A stretch of 64,000 nt of DNA from Odontesthes bonariensis (GCF_027942865.1 NC_134516.1:22849822-22913821), one strand, 5' to 3'; counted from the first letter of the stretch, positions 49,780 to 63,338 are shown. The notes: generated by a model not told the origin, from the letters alone. Translations and numbers: made by a program.

Positions 49780-51474
49780 CACGGTCTCTGCTTCTTCTGT
49801 TTTGTTTTTTCTCTTTGCACCGACAGCATGAACTTTCCTCCAGCAGAGTGGGATTCTCCCTTGTCACCTGAGACGTGGAGCAGCTCCTCCGGCAAACTCC
49901 ATGAGCTGGTACACTGCGGGGGAATCTGATCCGTTACCCTAAAATCATCAACCCCTGGTTCTACACGTGTTGTTTTCACTTTAGCGCCTCATGTCCACGC
50001 TCTGCCTCTGAGTGAAGCACTCCCACGGTGCTGCAGTGACTGAACCTCACGTATGCCCTCTTGAGAGAAAACATCCTGTGACAGAGAATACCGCCTCTTC
50101 TCAAGTTTCCGCTCTCTCCCGGAGTTTGTGATCTGCTGCGGCCTGTGTGTAGTTCATTTAGGATTTGTTTGCACCGAGGTGTTGTTGTGGAGCAGTTCCT
50201 CTTTCTCCTTCCTTTTCATTTGGCAGGCGCATATGACTGTCCCTCCAACTGTTGCTCTAAATCAAAAGTATTTTGCTTTAATTGTTTATTATACATTGTA
50301 TCATTCTGCAGCTGTGAGGGAAATGAAAACTACACAATTAGTACAGAAAAGCACAGAAGAAACATAAAAAACATCTGCTTGTCATTACCTCTAAGCACCA
50401 CTGTTAAGATGATGATACTTGGAAGAATTTGATATATATTTTGCATGAAAGAATAGAAGTTGGTTGTTGTTGCGACAGTGAAAATTTTTTAAAATCAACA
50501 TCATACAAATTTGGGGTGGAAACGTGCACTGCAAGATTGGTTGTACGAAATACACTGCGATCGAAGACCACGTTGACCAAAAAGTGCAGTGACCCTGTCT
50601 GTGTACCATGTGCACGAGCTCTCTGAACATGCTGATTAGCAGCAGCAAGTGCTGAGCTGACATTTGCTGAAAGCCAAGGTGTCACTGCAGGAAACGCTGA
50701 CAGTTAGAGAAAATACATGTATGAGAAACTAATGGGACTCTGTCTAAGCAGCATGAGTCATTGCACAACAAAAAAAAAAGCACAGGTGAAAGACGAGATG
50801 TGAGGAGCAGTGACTGTCTCCTTAAGATTGTTGAGTGTCTGGTTGTGTTAGTAAAATGCATAGACTGTTAAAATTCAGTCTTTTATCCAATCTATGCTAA
50901 TAAGGAGTCATAGTCATAAATGTGCAATGTACTTTTAGGTCCACTAGATGGCAACAAAGCTCTTTATTCCTGTGAGTCTGTTGATGACAAAGTCTACAAA
51001 TTTAAGAAAAATACAAGTTTTTCACTGCGGCAGGCGTTTTACGAATAGAGCAGGTGTTTGAAAACATGTATATTGTGTGGAAACACATGGTGACAAACTT
51101 ATGGGAAGGGGGAGTGGGGGGGATTGCAGCATTTTAAAGATAAAAAGGCTGTGTGTAAATCCAGATTAGAAAACCAGTGAGAAACGTCTCGTAATACCAT
51201 ATACTAATGACATGTGTCTGCATGAATAACAATAATCTCCTAATCTGGAACGTGCACCCCTTGTCTGGGGGTTGGTTTGCGGCTTTTAAGTGAGCATCAG
51301 CAGGATCTCCAGTGTGCACTAATCTGACCGCTTTACATTACTTACACTTGACATATAAAAGCCACGTACAAACTATCTGAATGATTACTGTTGATCTGGA
51401 TGCATGTGGAAAGCTACTGGATGCTTGATGCTGCATTCAGTGTTTCCCCTTTGACTTTTTACTGTCAGTTAAAT
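49780..51474. other. CD28 upstream region
   Basis: No gene is recognised between the CD28 signal-peptide exon and the LINE fragment to the right. The CD28 promoter should lie in the first few hundred bases to the right of 49780. No convincing TATA box or long open frame is seen. A perfect CTCF-core match at 50941 is listed separately. Confidence 0.5.
50941..50955 (+). promoter_or_regulatory. CTCF-like core motif, exact match
   Basis: CCACTAGATGGCAAC matches the vertebrate CTCF core CCASYAGRKGGCR without mismatch. It lies between the divergent CD28 and candidate RAPH1 promoters, where an insulator would make sense. Motif evidence only. Confidence 0.4.
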
Positions 51475-51780
51475 GCATGTCTCTCCACCGATGTTATTGA
51501 ACACCAGTTGAAGATCCATCTGTTCTCCTTGGCTTTAAATTGCACTTAATGCTCTTAGTTTTTCCGGGTTTTAACTTGCAGTAAGGGACTCGTTTTGTAT
51601 TCGCTCTTACTTTGTGTTCTCTCTTTTTTTTTCTCCTTTCATGTGTTTTTTTTTGTTAGATCTCTGCTTATTTGTCTGTTTTACTGTTGTTATTGCACCT
51701 TAACGTACGTGCACACCACTCTGAGCAGCTGTGGCTGTCTTAAATGTGCTTTATAGCTCAATTTGATTTAATTTTCAGTC
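51475..51780 (+). mobile_element. LINE 3' end fragment
   Basis: The frame at 51507-51548 reads QLKIHLFSLALNCT then a stop, close to the LKTHLFxLAFN ending of teleost non-LTR retrotransposon ORF2 proteins. It is followed by a 3' UTR-like stretch ending 'aatgtgctttatagctcaat' and 'ttgatttaatttt', the usual finish of these elements. Only the terminal 300 bp is present. Confidence 0.55.
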
Positions 51781-52289
51781 TGTTAGATATTAACTGCTAT
51801 TGTTGTTGCTTTTTATTTGGCCCAGTTATGGTTGTACCCTAAGGAGCAATGTGGCTAAATTTATGGTGAATTTGAAAACCTACCGCTTTACAAAACAACA
51901 GAATACACATATATTAATCAAAACAAAAAGAGAGAGGGACGTTTTAATCGTTCATGTTGTTGATTTTGTTTGATTATGTTTGTAGCCTCTGCTTTGTTGT
52001 CATGTTTTTAAAATGCTGGTGGGTTTTGCACTAATGGTTTTGCACTAATTTTCACACAACATCTTTGTCGGTTTCAAGGGACCCCTGCCACACAATCAGC
52101 TCTTTTCCATCGCTTCAGTTTCAGCAAATCCAGGAGCGCCGAATCACAGAACGCCGCTGAAAAGAGCATACAATCGCGTTATACGGTCAGTACAAGTTAT
52201 GCCATCTCATTTCCAGCCATCTGCCTGTGATTGCAGCCAAGTCATTCTGCACAGTTTCGACGTCACATATTTCCGCCCGCTCCTGGGCT

Positions 52290-52566
52290 GGACAGGAAAC
52301 GGCGGAGACGCGCACGCGCAGCGTGTCACCTCGGCAGCTGCGGGAGAGAAGAATGGGAATGGGAATAGATTTGTGGATTGCAGGCGAGAAAAGTGTATGG
52401 AAACATGAGAACAACGGGCAGTTTTGACTAGACTCCTATTCGAAACAGACAATCATACATAAAGAACCAGGAGTTGTTTTTTTCCCCCCACCACCGTGGC
52501 AGGGATATTTACTCTTATTGGAGAAGGCAGCGGGAGAGAAGAACCTCTTTGTGATCCCATTTCACT
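52290..52566 (+). promoter_or_regulatory. Probable CpG-rich promoter and untranslated exon 1 of a rightward gene (RAPH1 candidate)
   Basis: A CpG-rich patch (around 52270-52345) precedes about 220 bases that end in a consensus donor, CACT/GTAAGT, at 52566-52572. No long open frame starts here. In mammals RAPH1 (lamellipodin) lies head to head with CD28, the same divergent geometry as here, so RAPH1 is the best guess. The name rests on gene order only; no RAPH1 coding sequence is in the window. The left boundary of the exon is approximate. Confidence 0.45.
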
Positions 52567-53267
52567 GTAAGTGGAATTTTTTTTAATGCTATTCCGACAT
52601 GCTGTGGTTTTCTGTCCACCTTTTCCTCTCCCTTTGCTGAACCCTATTCGCAGAACAGGAGCGTGATGGATAACAGAAATGTCGGCTTATTTTGACATGT
52701 ATTGTTGGCAGCCCATCCCAGACTGTGACCTCAGCAAAGGAAACGCAGAAGTCGCTATCAGACTTCTTTAAAACTAAACCTCCAGGTATTATTTTTTTTA
52801 CACAGACCCGTGTCATTGTCTGTTTGAAAACGTGTTTTCTGCGGCCGGGTGTTTGAATGAGGGGGTTTGTGTGTGTGTGTGTGCCCCCCCACCCCCTACA
52901 TGTACGGCCATTAAACAGTCCCTTTCTTGGGGAGAAAGGGTGTGCAGCAGAGCCGCATCTCTCCGGGGGAGTGTCAGTCTATCATGAGCTTATTCTTCTC
53001 GTGTGTATTTGCTGGTGTTTGTTGCCAAAAAAAACCGAGCCCTGTGATGCTATGGTGGAGGTCTGAAGTCAGTTTTTTTTTTTTTTTTTTTTCCGCCTGC
53101 ATCCAGCTGAACAGAAAGATGTAGCGTGAGTCTCCACCCTGTTCAGCGGGAGGAGGCTATGAGCTTCTGCTTAATGGCCGATTGGTCGCGGTAATGTTTA
53201 TATCTGGCCGGTGCAGTTTTTTTACAATACCAGATTTGATGTCTTTAACAACTTTTAAGACGAGTGG

Positions 53268-53268
<1 letters not shown>

Positions 53269-53299
<31 letters not shown>
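53269..53299. repeat. (TG)n microsatellite
   Basis: Pure dinucleotide repeat of about 15 units in the long intron-like region. Confidence 0.9.
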
Positions 53300-53300
<1 letters not shown>

Positions 53301-53984
53301 AGTGTCAGTGTGTTGCAGCCTTTCACTGCGGCCCGTGCACACCGTGTTTAATTCCCTTTGTTGGATGACGCCTCTGGCAGCAGATTGGATAACATGTCGC
53401 CTCTTTGACCAGTGGCTATCTTCAGTTTAATGCTCTCAGCCAATAGACACGGCCCGAGTCTCCCCAAACTCCTGCGTTTGTGGCTTTGTTTGGTTTGCAG
53501 TGAAGCCTGAAAAGTTGGGAGTTCAAGCACATGTTTGTGTGTTGGGACTGTGCTGCTGCTCCAAGTGTTCAGAGTTGAGAAGGTTATTATTATTTTTTTT
53601 AGAAATGATTTAAGATCATCTGCCTCCTCTTTCCTCTTGACTTGGCTCTCACTCAGACATGTAACACCTGGGAGCATATCACCCTGCAGTGACTGTGGAG
53701 TTCAGAGGTGATTTGTAAAGGACCTCCCCACCTTACTGCTGTCTGGCCGGCTGCCACGTCTCTCCACACTTTCACCCAGTAAAGATTTGGGTTGTTATTT
53801 ACACGGTCAAGGCTGCGTCGATGGACTATGGAGCAATAGGCACCTTGGTGGGGAATGTTACAACGTTCCTTGTCCATCCGAGTGAGGACCACATGAGACC
53901 CAACCACAAACTGCATATAGGATTTGTGTTTCCTGTATTTTGCATCTTTTGATGGGCATTTGTCTCCATAATTGTATATTAGTT

Positions 53985-54330
53985 TCTTTCCTCCTATTTT
54001 TGTGTCTGAGTTGGCATATCTTTGTTTCAATCATTCAGTTTCTCTTTAATGTCACATTTTAAATCACACTGGGTCCTTTTGTGTTTCTCATTTTCTTTTA
54101 ATTTTTGTCTTTTTTGTGTCTTAATTAGTCAACTCCTAAGTCTGTTTATATATAAAAAATGCCCCTACATATGGGACATCTGGTCTCTTTGTGGTTATTT
54201 CAGGTCTCTTCATTTCCATCTCTTTTGCATCTCATTAAGGTTTTTAAATGGGAGTTATATTTCTGGCGTAAGACTCTGGACCCACTGTCTCCTTTGGCCC
54301 CTCAGACTGTTTTATGGTTGGCTGGCTGAG
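53985..54330. repeat. Degenerate ~21-bp minisatellite-like dispersed repeat, copy 2
   Basis: Imperfect units such as 'ccttttgtgtttctcatttt', 'gtcttttttgtgtcttaatt', 'ctggtctctttgtggttatt' and 'catctcttttgcatctcatt' match the unit type of the tract at 23985-24600. It ends in a unique tail with 'actctggacccactgtctcc' and 'tttggcccctcagac', as in dispersed copies of this teleost repeat. Confidence 0.5.
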
Positions 54331-57300
54331 CAATCTGTGTCTTGTCTCTTTAATTTATAGGTGAACACAACAAAACAAACAGATTTTTCTCCAGAAAAAA
54401 AAGCCACTAAACAGCCACTTGGCCCAGCCTTTATTCCCCACAGTGGCATTATAATAGACTGTCTGTGTCCTTAAGGCGCGCTTGATTTGCATCCACAAAG
54501 CACTAGACTAGAAGCACATTATTCTGGGCATGGAGACAGTGCAGCAACAATGCGGTCCATTCGGTTACAGTGCAGTTAATGGGTTGAAAATAACCGCTGG
54601 CCTTCTGCCTTCAGGCACATGCCTTTAAGCTTATATTTCTTGAGAGAAAAATAGCAGTTTGGAGTCACATTTCACTCTTTGTCTTGTCAGACACACTGGA
54701 GAGGACTGACATGAAAGATGCCAAAAACATCTGGAAAACCCAGCGATATATTCATTTGGGAACTGTTAGCGGTGGCCCTTTCCTCTGCTGTATCCCATTA
54801 TGAAACCATTTCTGAAGAATTTAATTATAAACTGGTCGCACAAAAACGAAAGTCTGATTTTTTTTATTTTTTTTTCTTCTTTCTTTTTGATGTTTGTGGC
54901 ACTTTTTTGGGTTTGAGCTGCACAGAATGAGAAAGTACGATGGAGCCCAGTTCCTGTTTGGGCTCGTCCTGAGTCGGAGCGTTGGGGCAGCATGGTACAC
55001 GGCCCAGTCATAAAAAGGCCAGTCATGGAGATAAAACACATGTTCGGAGGTGCAGTGTCATTTCACTGCTTCTGTTTAAAAACCTTTTTGTGAGAAGGCT
55101 TTTAAAGAGAGAACCTGAGGAAAGGGGTTATGTATATTGGGAGAAATACCAGCACCTCAACAAAAATATGCAGCCAGAAGGTTTTCTCATTCACTCGTGC
55201 TGTCTTGTTTTGCCAAAACAGGAAGGAAAAGAAAAGTTTCCAGCATTTATCCCTCCATAATCTTGTTTTTTTTGTATAGTTTGATGTCCTCGGGACGTAG
55301 TTGATGAAAAACAGTTGTCAGAGAAATTTTAAGTTTGAGGAATGATCCTGAAGCGCGGCGTGCTTTGAAAAAAAAAAAGATGATTGAAAAGCTATTCTTG
55401 GGTTTTGTGTGCATAACCGCTCGCTTGTCTTTACGTCTGTCAGCACTTCGCTGGTTCTGCCGTGCAGGTTGTCCGACTCCCCGTGTCCCTGGGCATGAGA
55501 CCTCCGTACACAAAAGCTCCAAAGACGAGGCCGGGGGGTGCCGATGGGAGTCGGTGTAAGCTTACCCAGGTTGTGTTACAGCCGGGGGTGTAGGTGGGTG
55601 AAGGAGGGCAGGGGGGGGAGGATGGCACTTCAAACGCCACCCACCCTGATGGAGGGCTGGAGGGCAGAGTGCAACCGGATATTCCTACACTTGTAGGAGA
55701 TGCATGGCTTGGGTTGGGGAGATGAGAATAAACTGGAAAATACCACCAGCTGCATCAAGGCACATTAGCTCCTTGATGCCAGTAAAGACGGGGGGGCTGT
55801 GTGGGAGAGAAAATGCAAGCGCAGGGTGTGCCCCCCCCGCCTTGTCACAGGCACATGGCCCCGGCCTCTATAGGGCCTTGTTCTGGTAACATTTTGCTGA
55901 CCTTTGGTGGCAGCTGCCCCTGCCATTTGCAAACAAAGACAAATGGCTAGTCAGGCTGCCTATATCCAGCAAAACCTCTACTGTTCCAGATAGAGTCGCT
56001 CTTCCTGCTGACCTTTACATATATATACTTAGAGACTTAGGGCAGCGCCATGTAGCGCCAGGAAATCAGCGCTTTCAGATCCAGATATGACGACCTCTTT
56101 TGTGATGATTGTTTTCTTTTCTTTCACAGTGAAATTTGCAACAATAAGGCTTTGCAACCTTAAAAAAAACAAACAAAAAAACTGCTTTTATTATTTTAAT
56201 GTAACACTGGGAAGTGAGAAGTCCTGCACTAAAGCAATGAATAAATGGACACTGCAGCCTGTTCTCTGTATGCAACACCACTGATCGGAGGAGGCAGAAG
56301 GAGGCCATCCACCTCTCCTCCTCCCCATTCTCCTCCTTTCTTTCTTTCTCTCTCTCTCTCCTTTTGGGCACTGCATGATCTCGGTCCTTGTTCGGCAGGT
56401 GCACTCAAGCACACGATAGAATACTTGCTGCTAAAGATACAAACTGCAAATACTGACCCACAGTTGGATCCGTTTGCCATGTTGACATTTCAGATCTACT
56501 CCAGTTTATCTGTCCTTACAGCATCTTCCTTCCATTTCCCTATATTTGATCTCATCAGCCATGATACAGTCGCATCCTGCTGTATTGTGTAGCCGTTGAT
56601 TGTCCCTTTGTTGCGACCTCTTTCACGTACAGTTTATTTAGGCTGCTTCAGCAGCTATTAATCACTGTGACTCTGACAGAAACAGGTGGCTGATTCTCAC
56701 TGCTGTGTTTTGGTGAGGACACCCCCACCCCCCTTTCCTCCTCTACTGTTTTGCACATGGCTGGTTTCAATCATGGCTGCAGAAGTCAGTCTACATTAGC
56801 TAAAAGGTGGATATGACTGGCGACTTGGGAGCTTTGTGAAAATCTTCGAGCGCGGCACATCGATTGCTGCTCTCTTTAGCACATGCACTCAGCATGATCA
56901 ACACCTGAGCCGGTCGAAGCCGTGGGGTTAGTTTTTGTTGCACCTGTCTATAAGCCAGGCTTCGCACAGTTGAGTAATCGCCCTGAACCCGATCTTGAAA
57001 AATAGAATCTCATCCCAGCGGGAATTCTTGGCTGAAATTCCAGCCGCTGCGTCGGATGAGCGCGAGGAGAGCACGGAAGGGGGAGGTGATTGATTGTTTT
57101 TGGTTTCTCTCCTCACAAGTTTAACTCCAGAACAGTCCTGGAATGGGTTGGTGGATGGCGTGGGGTGTCCGGGTGGATGGACAGCCTTTAGAGTTCAATG
57201 ACAGATGATGGCTCTGACTTGGAGACGGCACAGAATGCTGAAGGCGAGCTGGAGCAGAGTGCCAACTCAGAGGAAATATACATGGGCTGTCTGGCTGCAG

Positions 57301-60300
57301 CACCCACTGAATAGGAAATATATCATAGACCTGAGGTGATGAATGAGCTGTCTGCTGGAAGAATTACTGCATGCAGACGGAGAAAGTGGATTTATACCGT
57401 ACTCCCTGGACTGCTTTCACACGCACTCTTTTGCATCCTCAATTGAATTAAGTGACCCATGCTTTACAACAGATCACAGTCATGCTTGCTTGAGGTTCTG
57501 GCATAAGCATCAGCACGGCCACGAGCGGCGCGTCCTCTCTGCTCCACGTCTGAGCAGAGTTCACTCGGTTCCCATGAAACCACAACAGCAGCTTGGGTGT
57601 CTGCGTGATGGCTTTGCGTGCGGGGCTGATGTGTTTGTTTGCCCTTTGGCCATCTCTCAGGACACTTGCATTACAGTTCAGCACAGATGAGCGTTGAGAA
57701 AGAAAACGGCACACGCGAGTGCAAACAAATTAGCCACGTACTGTTTGCTCTCGCTCCGCTGTGAAATGCCTGCCTCTTGGCCCGAAAATGTTTGGACGAC
57801 TCCTGTTTAGAGCATCTTGTACGGTTGCTTTCTAGCCATTGAACTCTGGGTTACATTCCAGTGAAATCCTCTGAGAATTCAGCATTATCCACTGCTTGGA
57901 AAACACTAACAATGGCAGCTTTATGAGACTATCCCAGGGAGTCAGGGATGCGGCTGCAACAGATTGTGTTATTTTGTGGGATTCTCAAGGAGATGCAGGT
58001 TGGTGCCATGTGAAAGGTTTGTTGGGTTCATGTTTGTGTAGGATGACACTCAAGGCTCGAGTCATTTGAATAAAGAAAAAGAAAATAAACTCAAACTTAA
58101 ACTTGCCGTGCACAGAGTTACAGCCAGTGAGAGTGCAAAGACGTAGGCTGAGGGGACAAAGACACTGCCTCATGGACTGAATCACCAGGAGCTGTTTGTA
58201 TTATATTGAGGTGTTAATGAGAAGAGAGAGATTTGTCTGCACGACAGCTGGAACTCGAGGTGTGTTTTATCCCCCGCTGCAGATCGCTCATGTGGTGAGA
58301 ACACCCCGAGACTTTAAAACCTCCAATCACAAGCCAACAACGGGTGAACAAGAACCTATCCCAGTGACACTGAAGGTCATGTAGTCTGAACTTGGCTTTA
58401 AGAAGAAATGTCACAGTTATGTTTAATACCAGGCCAGAGAGCACCTGCCCCACCATTTTTAATCAGTCAGGGGATCAGAGCAAAACCAAAGCTTTTAGGA
58501 GAAGTAGCTTAAAGAGACGGAAGCTGCGGTAAAATGAAGCTTAATTGGTCGGCAGAAAGTGCCAAGAGATGTCATAGGAATGTACACCAGGAGGAAATGT
58601 ACTTTTACAGGCACGTAGACTCCAACAACAGAATTATGAGCATAATATGGGCTCTTGAAGTTATGCTCTTTTTGAATTTTTTTTTTGCTTTGAAAGTTAT
58701 TCTGGAACAGTACATGCACGCATTGTGAGCAAAAATGGGTGCACCCATACATTATTGATCTGATCCAAATGTTTCAACTGTTTCTGTGTAACAAACCAGC
58801 ACTCCACTAAAAACTGGGGCCGTAGAGGCTTGTTTTAGTCATTAAATATGCACTGTAGCCTACTTTCGCCCCCTTAGATCTTTCAACTCCACTCACATCC
58901 ATAAGCAGGAAAGTTGCCCCAGCTCATGTTCTGAAACGTGAAGGGTTGGAAAGCGGCCTGCACTTTGTCAAATTGCCGAGGGTTACCAGGCTCGCTGCTC
59001 ATCACCATGTCACCGTTGACTCCACAACTGAGCGAGCTGCCAAACCGACTTTGGGAAGCGGGAGGACACTTGTCAGGAAGAGGTTGAACATGTGAAATGG
59101 CTGCAGGGAAGAAGCAGCACATGGAGAGGGAGGTTTCTGAGAACCTGAAAAACATTATTGATTGCAGCTGATCTCGTATGAAATAGGACAACGTGGAAAT
59201 ACTGAAGTCATTCTTTATTTTCCTTGCTTTCCCTGCCAATGTCTGGAAGTCGCAGCGTTTTCTGGCGCTGTGCTTGCACTGAAACAGCCTGATGTTGGCA
59301 GGCTGCTCCACTTTTCTTCCTACGTCAGGGTTCATCTAGGACACTGAAGGAATCTCGAGTTTCGCTGCAGTGACCTACAATGCAGAAAGAATCCGGCCAA
59401 CGAAAAACAGCCGTGCTTTCCGTGTTAGAAGTGGAATGGCATATTTTGGCAACAGAATCCCTTGACGGTTAGTCAAACCTACATGCTTAATCTCACAAAA
59501 TAGTGCTGTGCGTGTGCATGTGTGACTGCCTCTCTTCAAATCTCATTGACTAATACCCTGGCAGCTTTGAAAGTGACTGTGAGGCTCTATTGAGTTTCTG
59601 GGTTAAGTTAGTGGCTGAGTAGCTTGCTAATCCTTCTCTGCTCGGCTGATCTTCACTCTCTAGTGATTCCTGCCCTCTTGCTTGGCACAATGCTTCCGTT
59701 GGCGCTCAGGCAGGGGTTACAGTCGTGTTTGCGGTTTGCCAGGTTGACCTCTCGCTGCTGGTGGTGATCCCAATGAAGGGATTATTGGGCTGAAACCCTA
59801 AATGAGGAGTGAGATTTCTGTCTTTTAAGCTGATCAGCCGTGTTCAAGCTGTGCTAATGATGAGGTTTGAGAGTGAACCGATTGCCTTCGCACAAGCACT
59901 TCACCACAAAGGACTGTTTTGATCCAACAAGAGAGGAACAGGTCCAAATGTACACTAACACCAGAGGCATGTCATCATGTAACTCTGTATGATGTGTGTA
60001 ATTTCCAATAAACCCCATAGGCTGCGAGCCAGCCAGTGGGCCCTCCATGGGATCCCACTGGTCATCGTGGGAACATTCCTGACGCAGCATTATTCCATAA
60101 TTCCCACCATGTGTGGTTTTTCCAGAGGCAAGCGCTCTCTGCAGAGAGCGTGGAGAATCCCACTGAGGAGAGGAGATGGGCCGCTCGTAATCGCATCCAG
60201 ACATCACTGTGTATGAGTGAGAGGAGCTAAATATAAATGATCGTAGTAATTCAGTGAAATGATGTCTTCTTCGCCACTGGTTGAAGCTCATAAAGAGAGC

Positions 60301-63300
60301 GGGTTGTGTGTTTTGTCCCAGCAAAGGGGCTCATTTTTCATCATGTTGATTTTCCCATGGGACGAAGTATGAAGACCTTTGAGTGTAGTCGGTAAAATTA
60401 GGTATAAACGCCTGTAGATTTGTTCATATTAGGCAGAATTCCAGTCAACGTGCTAGTATCCTGTATGTAAATAGTAAAAAGGTCTCTTCATTACTTGAAG
60501 AGAAATTACTTCTTTTGCTTTGGACTTTGTATCTTTGCAGTTCCACAAAACACTGAGGAAAAGGCCAGCGCCCCAAAAATCTACCTACGACCTCTTTCAC
60601 ACGGAGCGTTTGAAGCTCTACTTCACACAAAAGCAGATGATTTTCACGCTTGACAGTCAACGACTTTTTTTGCGTTGACCCAAAAGAGAGGTCGGGCAGC
60701 CCAGTGCTTGAGAATAAAAGCAGCTGCACTTAACGTGGAGCGAAAACAATGCGCTGATCAATACTAATGGGCCTTCCCAGCGAGGATTGTCTTAGCAAAC
60801 CATCAATCGGCTGACTGATGGTTTACCTCGGTGCCCCCACAGAAATGCTCAGGGTCACTGCTGAGGCCTGAGGCTGGGGGCAAATTTTCATCGATAAATG
60901 CCTGATTTGAGCTGTTGTACTACAGATCATTAACTGAGGAGGGTGTCTGTTTTATTAAATGAATGTGAGGTAACTTTTTTTTTTCCTTATTTGTGTATTA
61001 CGTATGAGAAAAAAAAACGCTTATTTAGGAAGGTGACACATTTGCAGATACGATCCTGTAATGAATAACAAGAATGAGTGTGAAGCTTCTTTAACCATCA
61101 TTGTGTAATCTTTGTGGCGTCACCACTTTTTTCTTTTCTTTTCTATTTATTAGCATCGTCAGTGAGTTTCTATAAACTGCCATTACAGTTAGACTGAACA
61201 AATGGACCCAAAGAATGATGCAAGGCAAGTATTTTAAGGCCCTATTGTATTAGATCGTGTGCTTCCTGTTGTTTTGGCTGCACAGTTAAGCCATCAAAAT
61301 TTGGCTGAGGTTCAGATTTAGGGGGATTATGCTAAGCATGCACAAGCTGTACAGGTGCATGCATCTCCTCTTCGGCTTTGTTTATTCTGCGCTTTAAAGA
61401 AGACCAGTTATCGCCCCGCTTAGACGTCAGAGAGCTCATCAGATCACGTTTACCATCTTATTCTGGACGTTCTGTTCATTACTGTGAGCATTCAGACTAT
61501 GGGTCATGCTGAAGTCGCGATTGTTGATATTTTAAAAAAGAAAAAAGAGATGTTTTTAACCAATGTACAGTCTGAAATGCTCATGCACTAGGCATTTAGC
61601 TCTGCCTTCTTGCTCATTTGCTGTACTTCCCCTTCAACAATCCTGTCTTTATTTCCCACCGTGACATCATCGTCAGCGCCATGCCCTCCTTCCCACTTCC
61701 TGCCCCGGCAGGAAATGAGCCGCCCTGAAGGAGTGCTGTTAATGGGGGGAAGCGTTGGTGGACAAGGACACACCTGTGTCCACTACACTGGACTCTTGTG
61801 TTTCCTCTGGATCTGTTGTTGAAGTGGGGCACCAATCTAGGCCACATGAAAAGTCTGTTGAGCTGGCTGACGACGGTTATACACAGAAGTACTCTTTTTG
61901 GAGCCGTGTGTGTGTGTTTTTGAACGTTGGTGCCATCGACCTTTGGTCAAGGGAGAACATTGTCTGAAGAGCATGTCTCTGTGCTTTTTTTTTTTTAAGG
62001 CACAGACATATCAGACATCTTTAGCATAGAGTTTAAAGGGGAGTTTTTGTTGTCATGATCTTCTTTTTTACAGCCACAGCCCCTTGATCATAAGCTGGTG
62101 GTGTCGATGGTCGGTGCGTGTGTCGCAGGCATGCCTTTGTTTTCAGCCTTGGAGCAGCTGTTCGCCGGCTCCTGCGCTGTTGTGACTGAAGCGACTGTGT
62201 TCCCTGCAGCTGCAAGGCTCCATGTGTCACTGCCACACCTGTTCAATAGAATTGTGTTGACTGAGTGATATCACACGTTCACTCTGTGTAATTTCTAACA
62301 AAGGCGTGGAGGGTGTTGGTGGGTTGACCTGTAATGAGAGCAGGGATTATGTGTGTGTCTGTACTTTTTTACAAACATGGAAGGATGACAGGCATCTCGT
62401 TCTCATTCTGACACTCTCCAATTGTTATAAAGAGTCTGTTTGCTGTGAAAACACACACACTCGCAGGCGCACGCTTTTTTTTCTTTGCCCAGAGAGGGGG
62501 CCACATGCTGTGGCCCAACAACCGTTGGTGTGTAGAAAAAAAACGAAAGGAACAGCTGACACCAGCGGGAACAGCTTCTCAGTAGTTCGCCACAACATCA
62601 GCTGCTTACCTCTCACACACAGAAACCCCAAAAGTACACACACACACACCCCTAAGCCAAATCATAGCAGTGATATTTCCTGGCCAGCTCATCCCTTCGT
62701 TATTTTCTACCTTCAGACCAGGATTCAGCTTCTAGATCATTTTACATTTTAAAAAATGGGCTCGTGATGAGTCGGCACTCTTGTGAGTGAGTTAATGATT
62801 TGCTGAAACGTTCAAAGCTGGTCAGCGTTGTTGAAATCTGCAGACCTGTGAGTCACGGTCAATGCACACGTAAGAGTTTTGACAAGGTTCTTACTCTGAC
62901 TCATGTTTATAATTGTTGGCCTTGGGTGGCAGCATGCTTATTAAGCTCTGTGTGCGTGTGCTGATGTGAAAGCGTCAAAGTAAAAGGAAGGCGGCCTCTG
63001 CAGCCGAATTGTTTTAAGCTAGCAGTAGCGAGAGAGAGTTTATAATGAAGACTGAATTGCGCTTGATTGCTTTCAGAGCTTTGCGATAAGTGTCTGTCTG
63101 GCTGTTCATGTCATTTAGTCTGTGCTTAGTTAAGACCCCCGCTCAAGCACCCTTCACAGTTAATCCTCCGCATTCTTATGACAGTGAAATCACTCTGCTC
63201 TCCTCCAGCTGCCGAGTCTCTCAGTTCTTCTGCATTGCTGAGAGAACAAACACAGGCGATCTATAATGTTTGACTAATGGCCTTCATGAGGTTATGCTGC

Positions 63301-63338
63301 CGGAGACCTAAAGATTTTGTTTTTCCTCTTTTTCAGGG

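Larger units (their letters stand above)
52567..63338 (+). other. Long intron-like region (candidate RAPH1 intron 1)
   Basis: Nearly 11 kb without a recognisable coding exon on either strand. It contains simple repeats (a TG run at about 53269-53299, T runs near 53070), a second degenerate minisatellite tract (53985-54330), and several non-repetitive stretches that look unusually complex for neutral intron, notably about 59990-60235. The longest open frame (minus strand, 58883-59335) has no recognisable domain and no splice support. Confidence 0.5.

Noticed and set aside
52857-53124. Overlapping short frames next to a TG run and poly-T
   Set aside because: Low-complexity sequence; Cys/Val runs come from the TG repeat.
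58883-59335. 150-codon minus-strand open frame
   Set aside because: No recognisable domain, no splice or promoter support; of a length expected by chance in 11 kb of intron.
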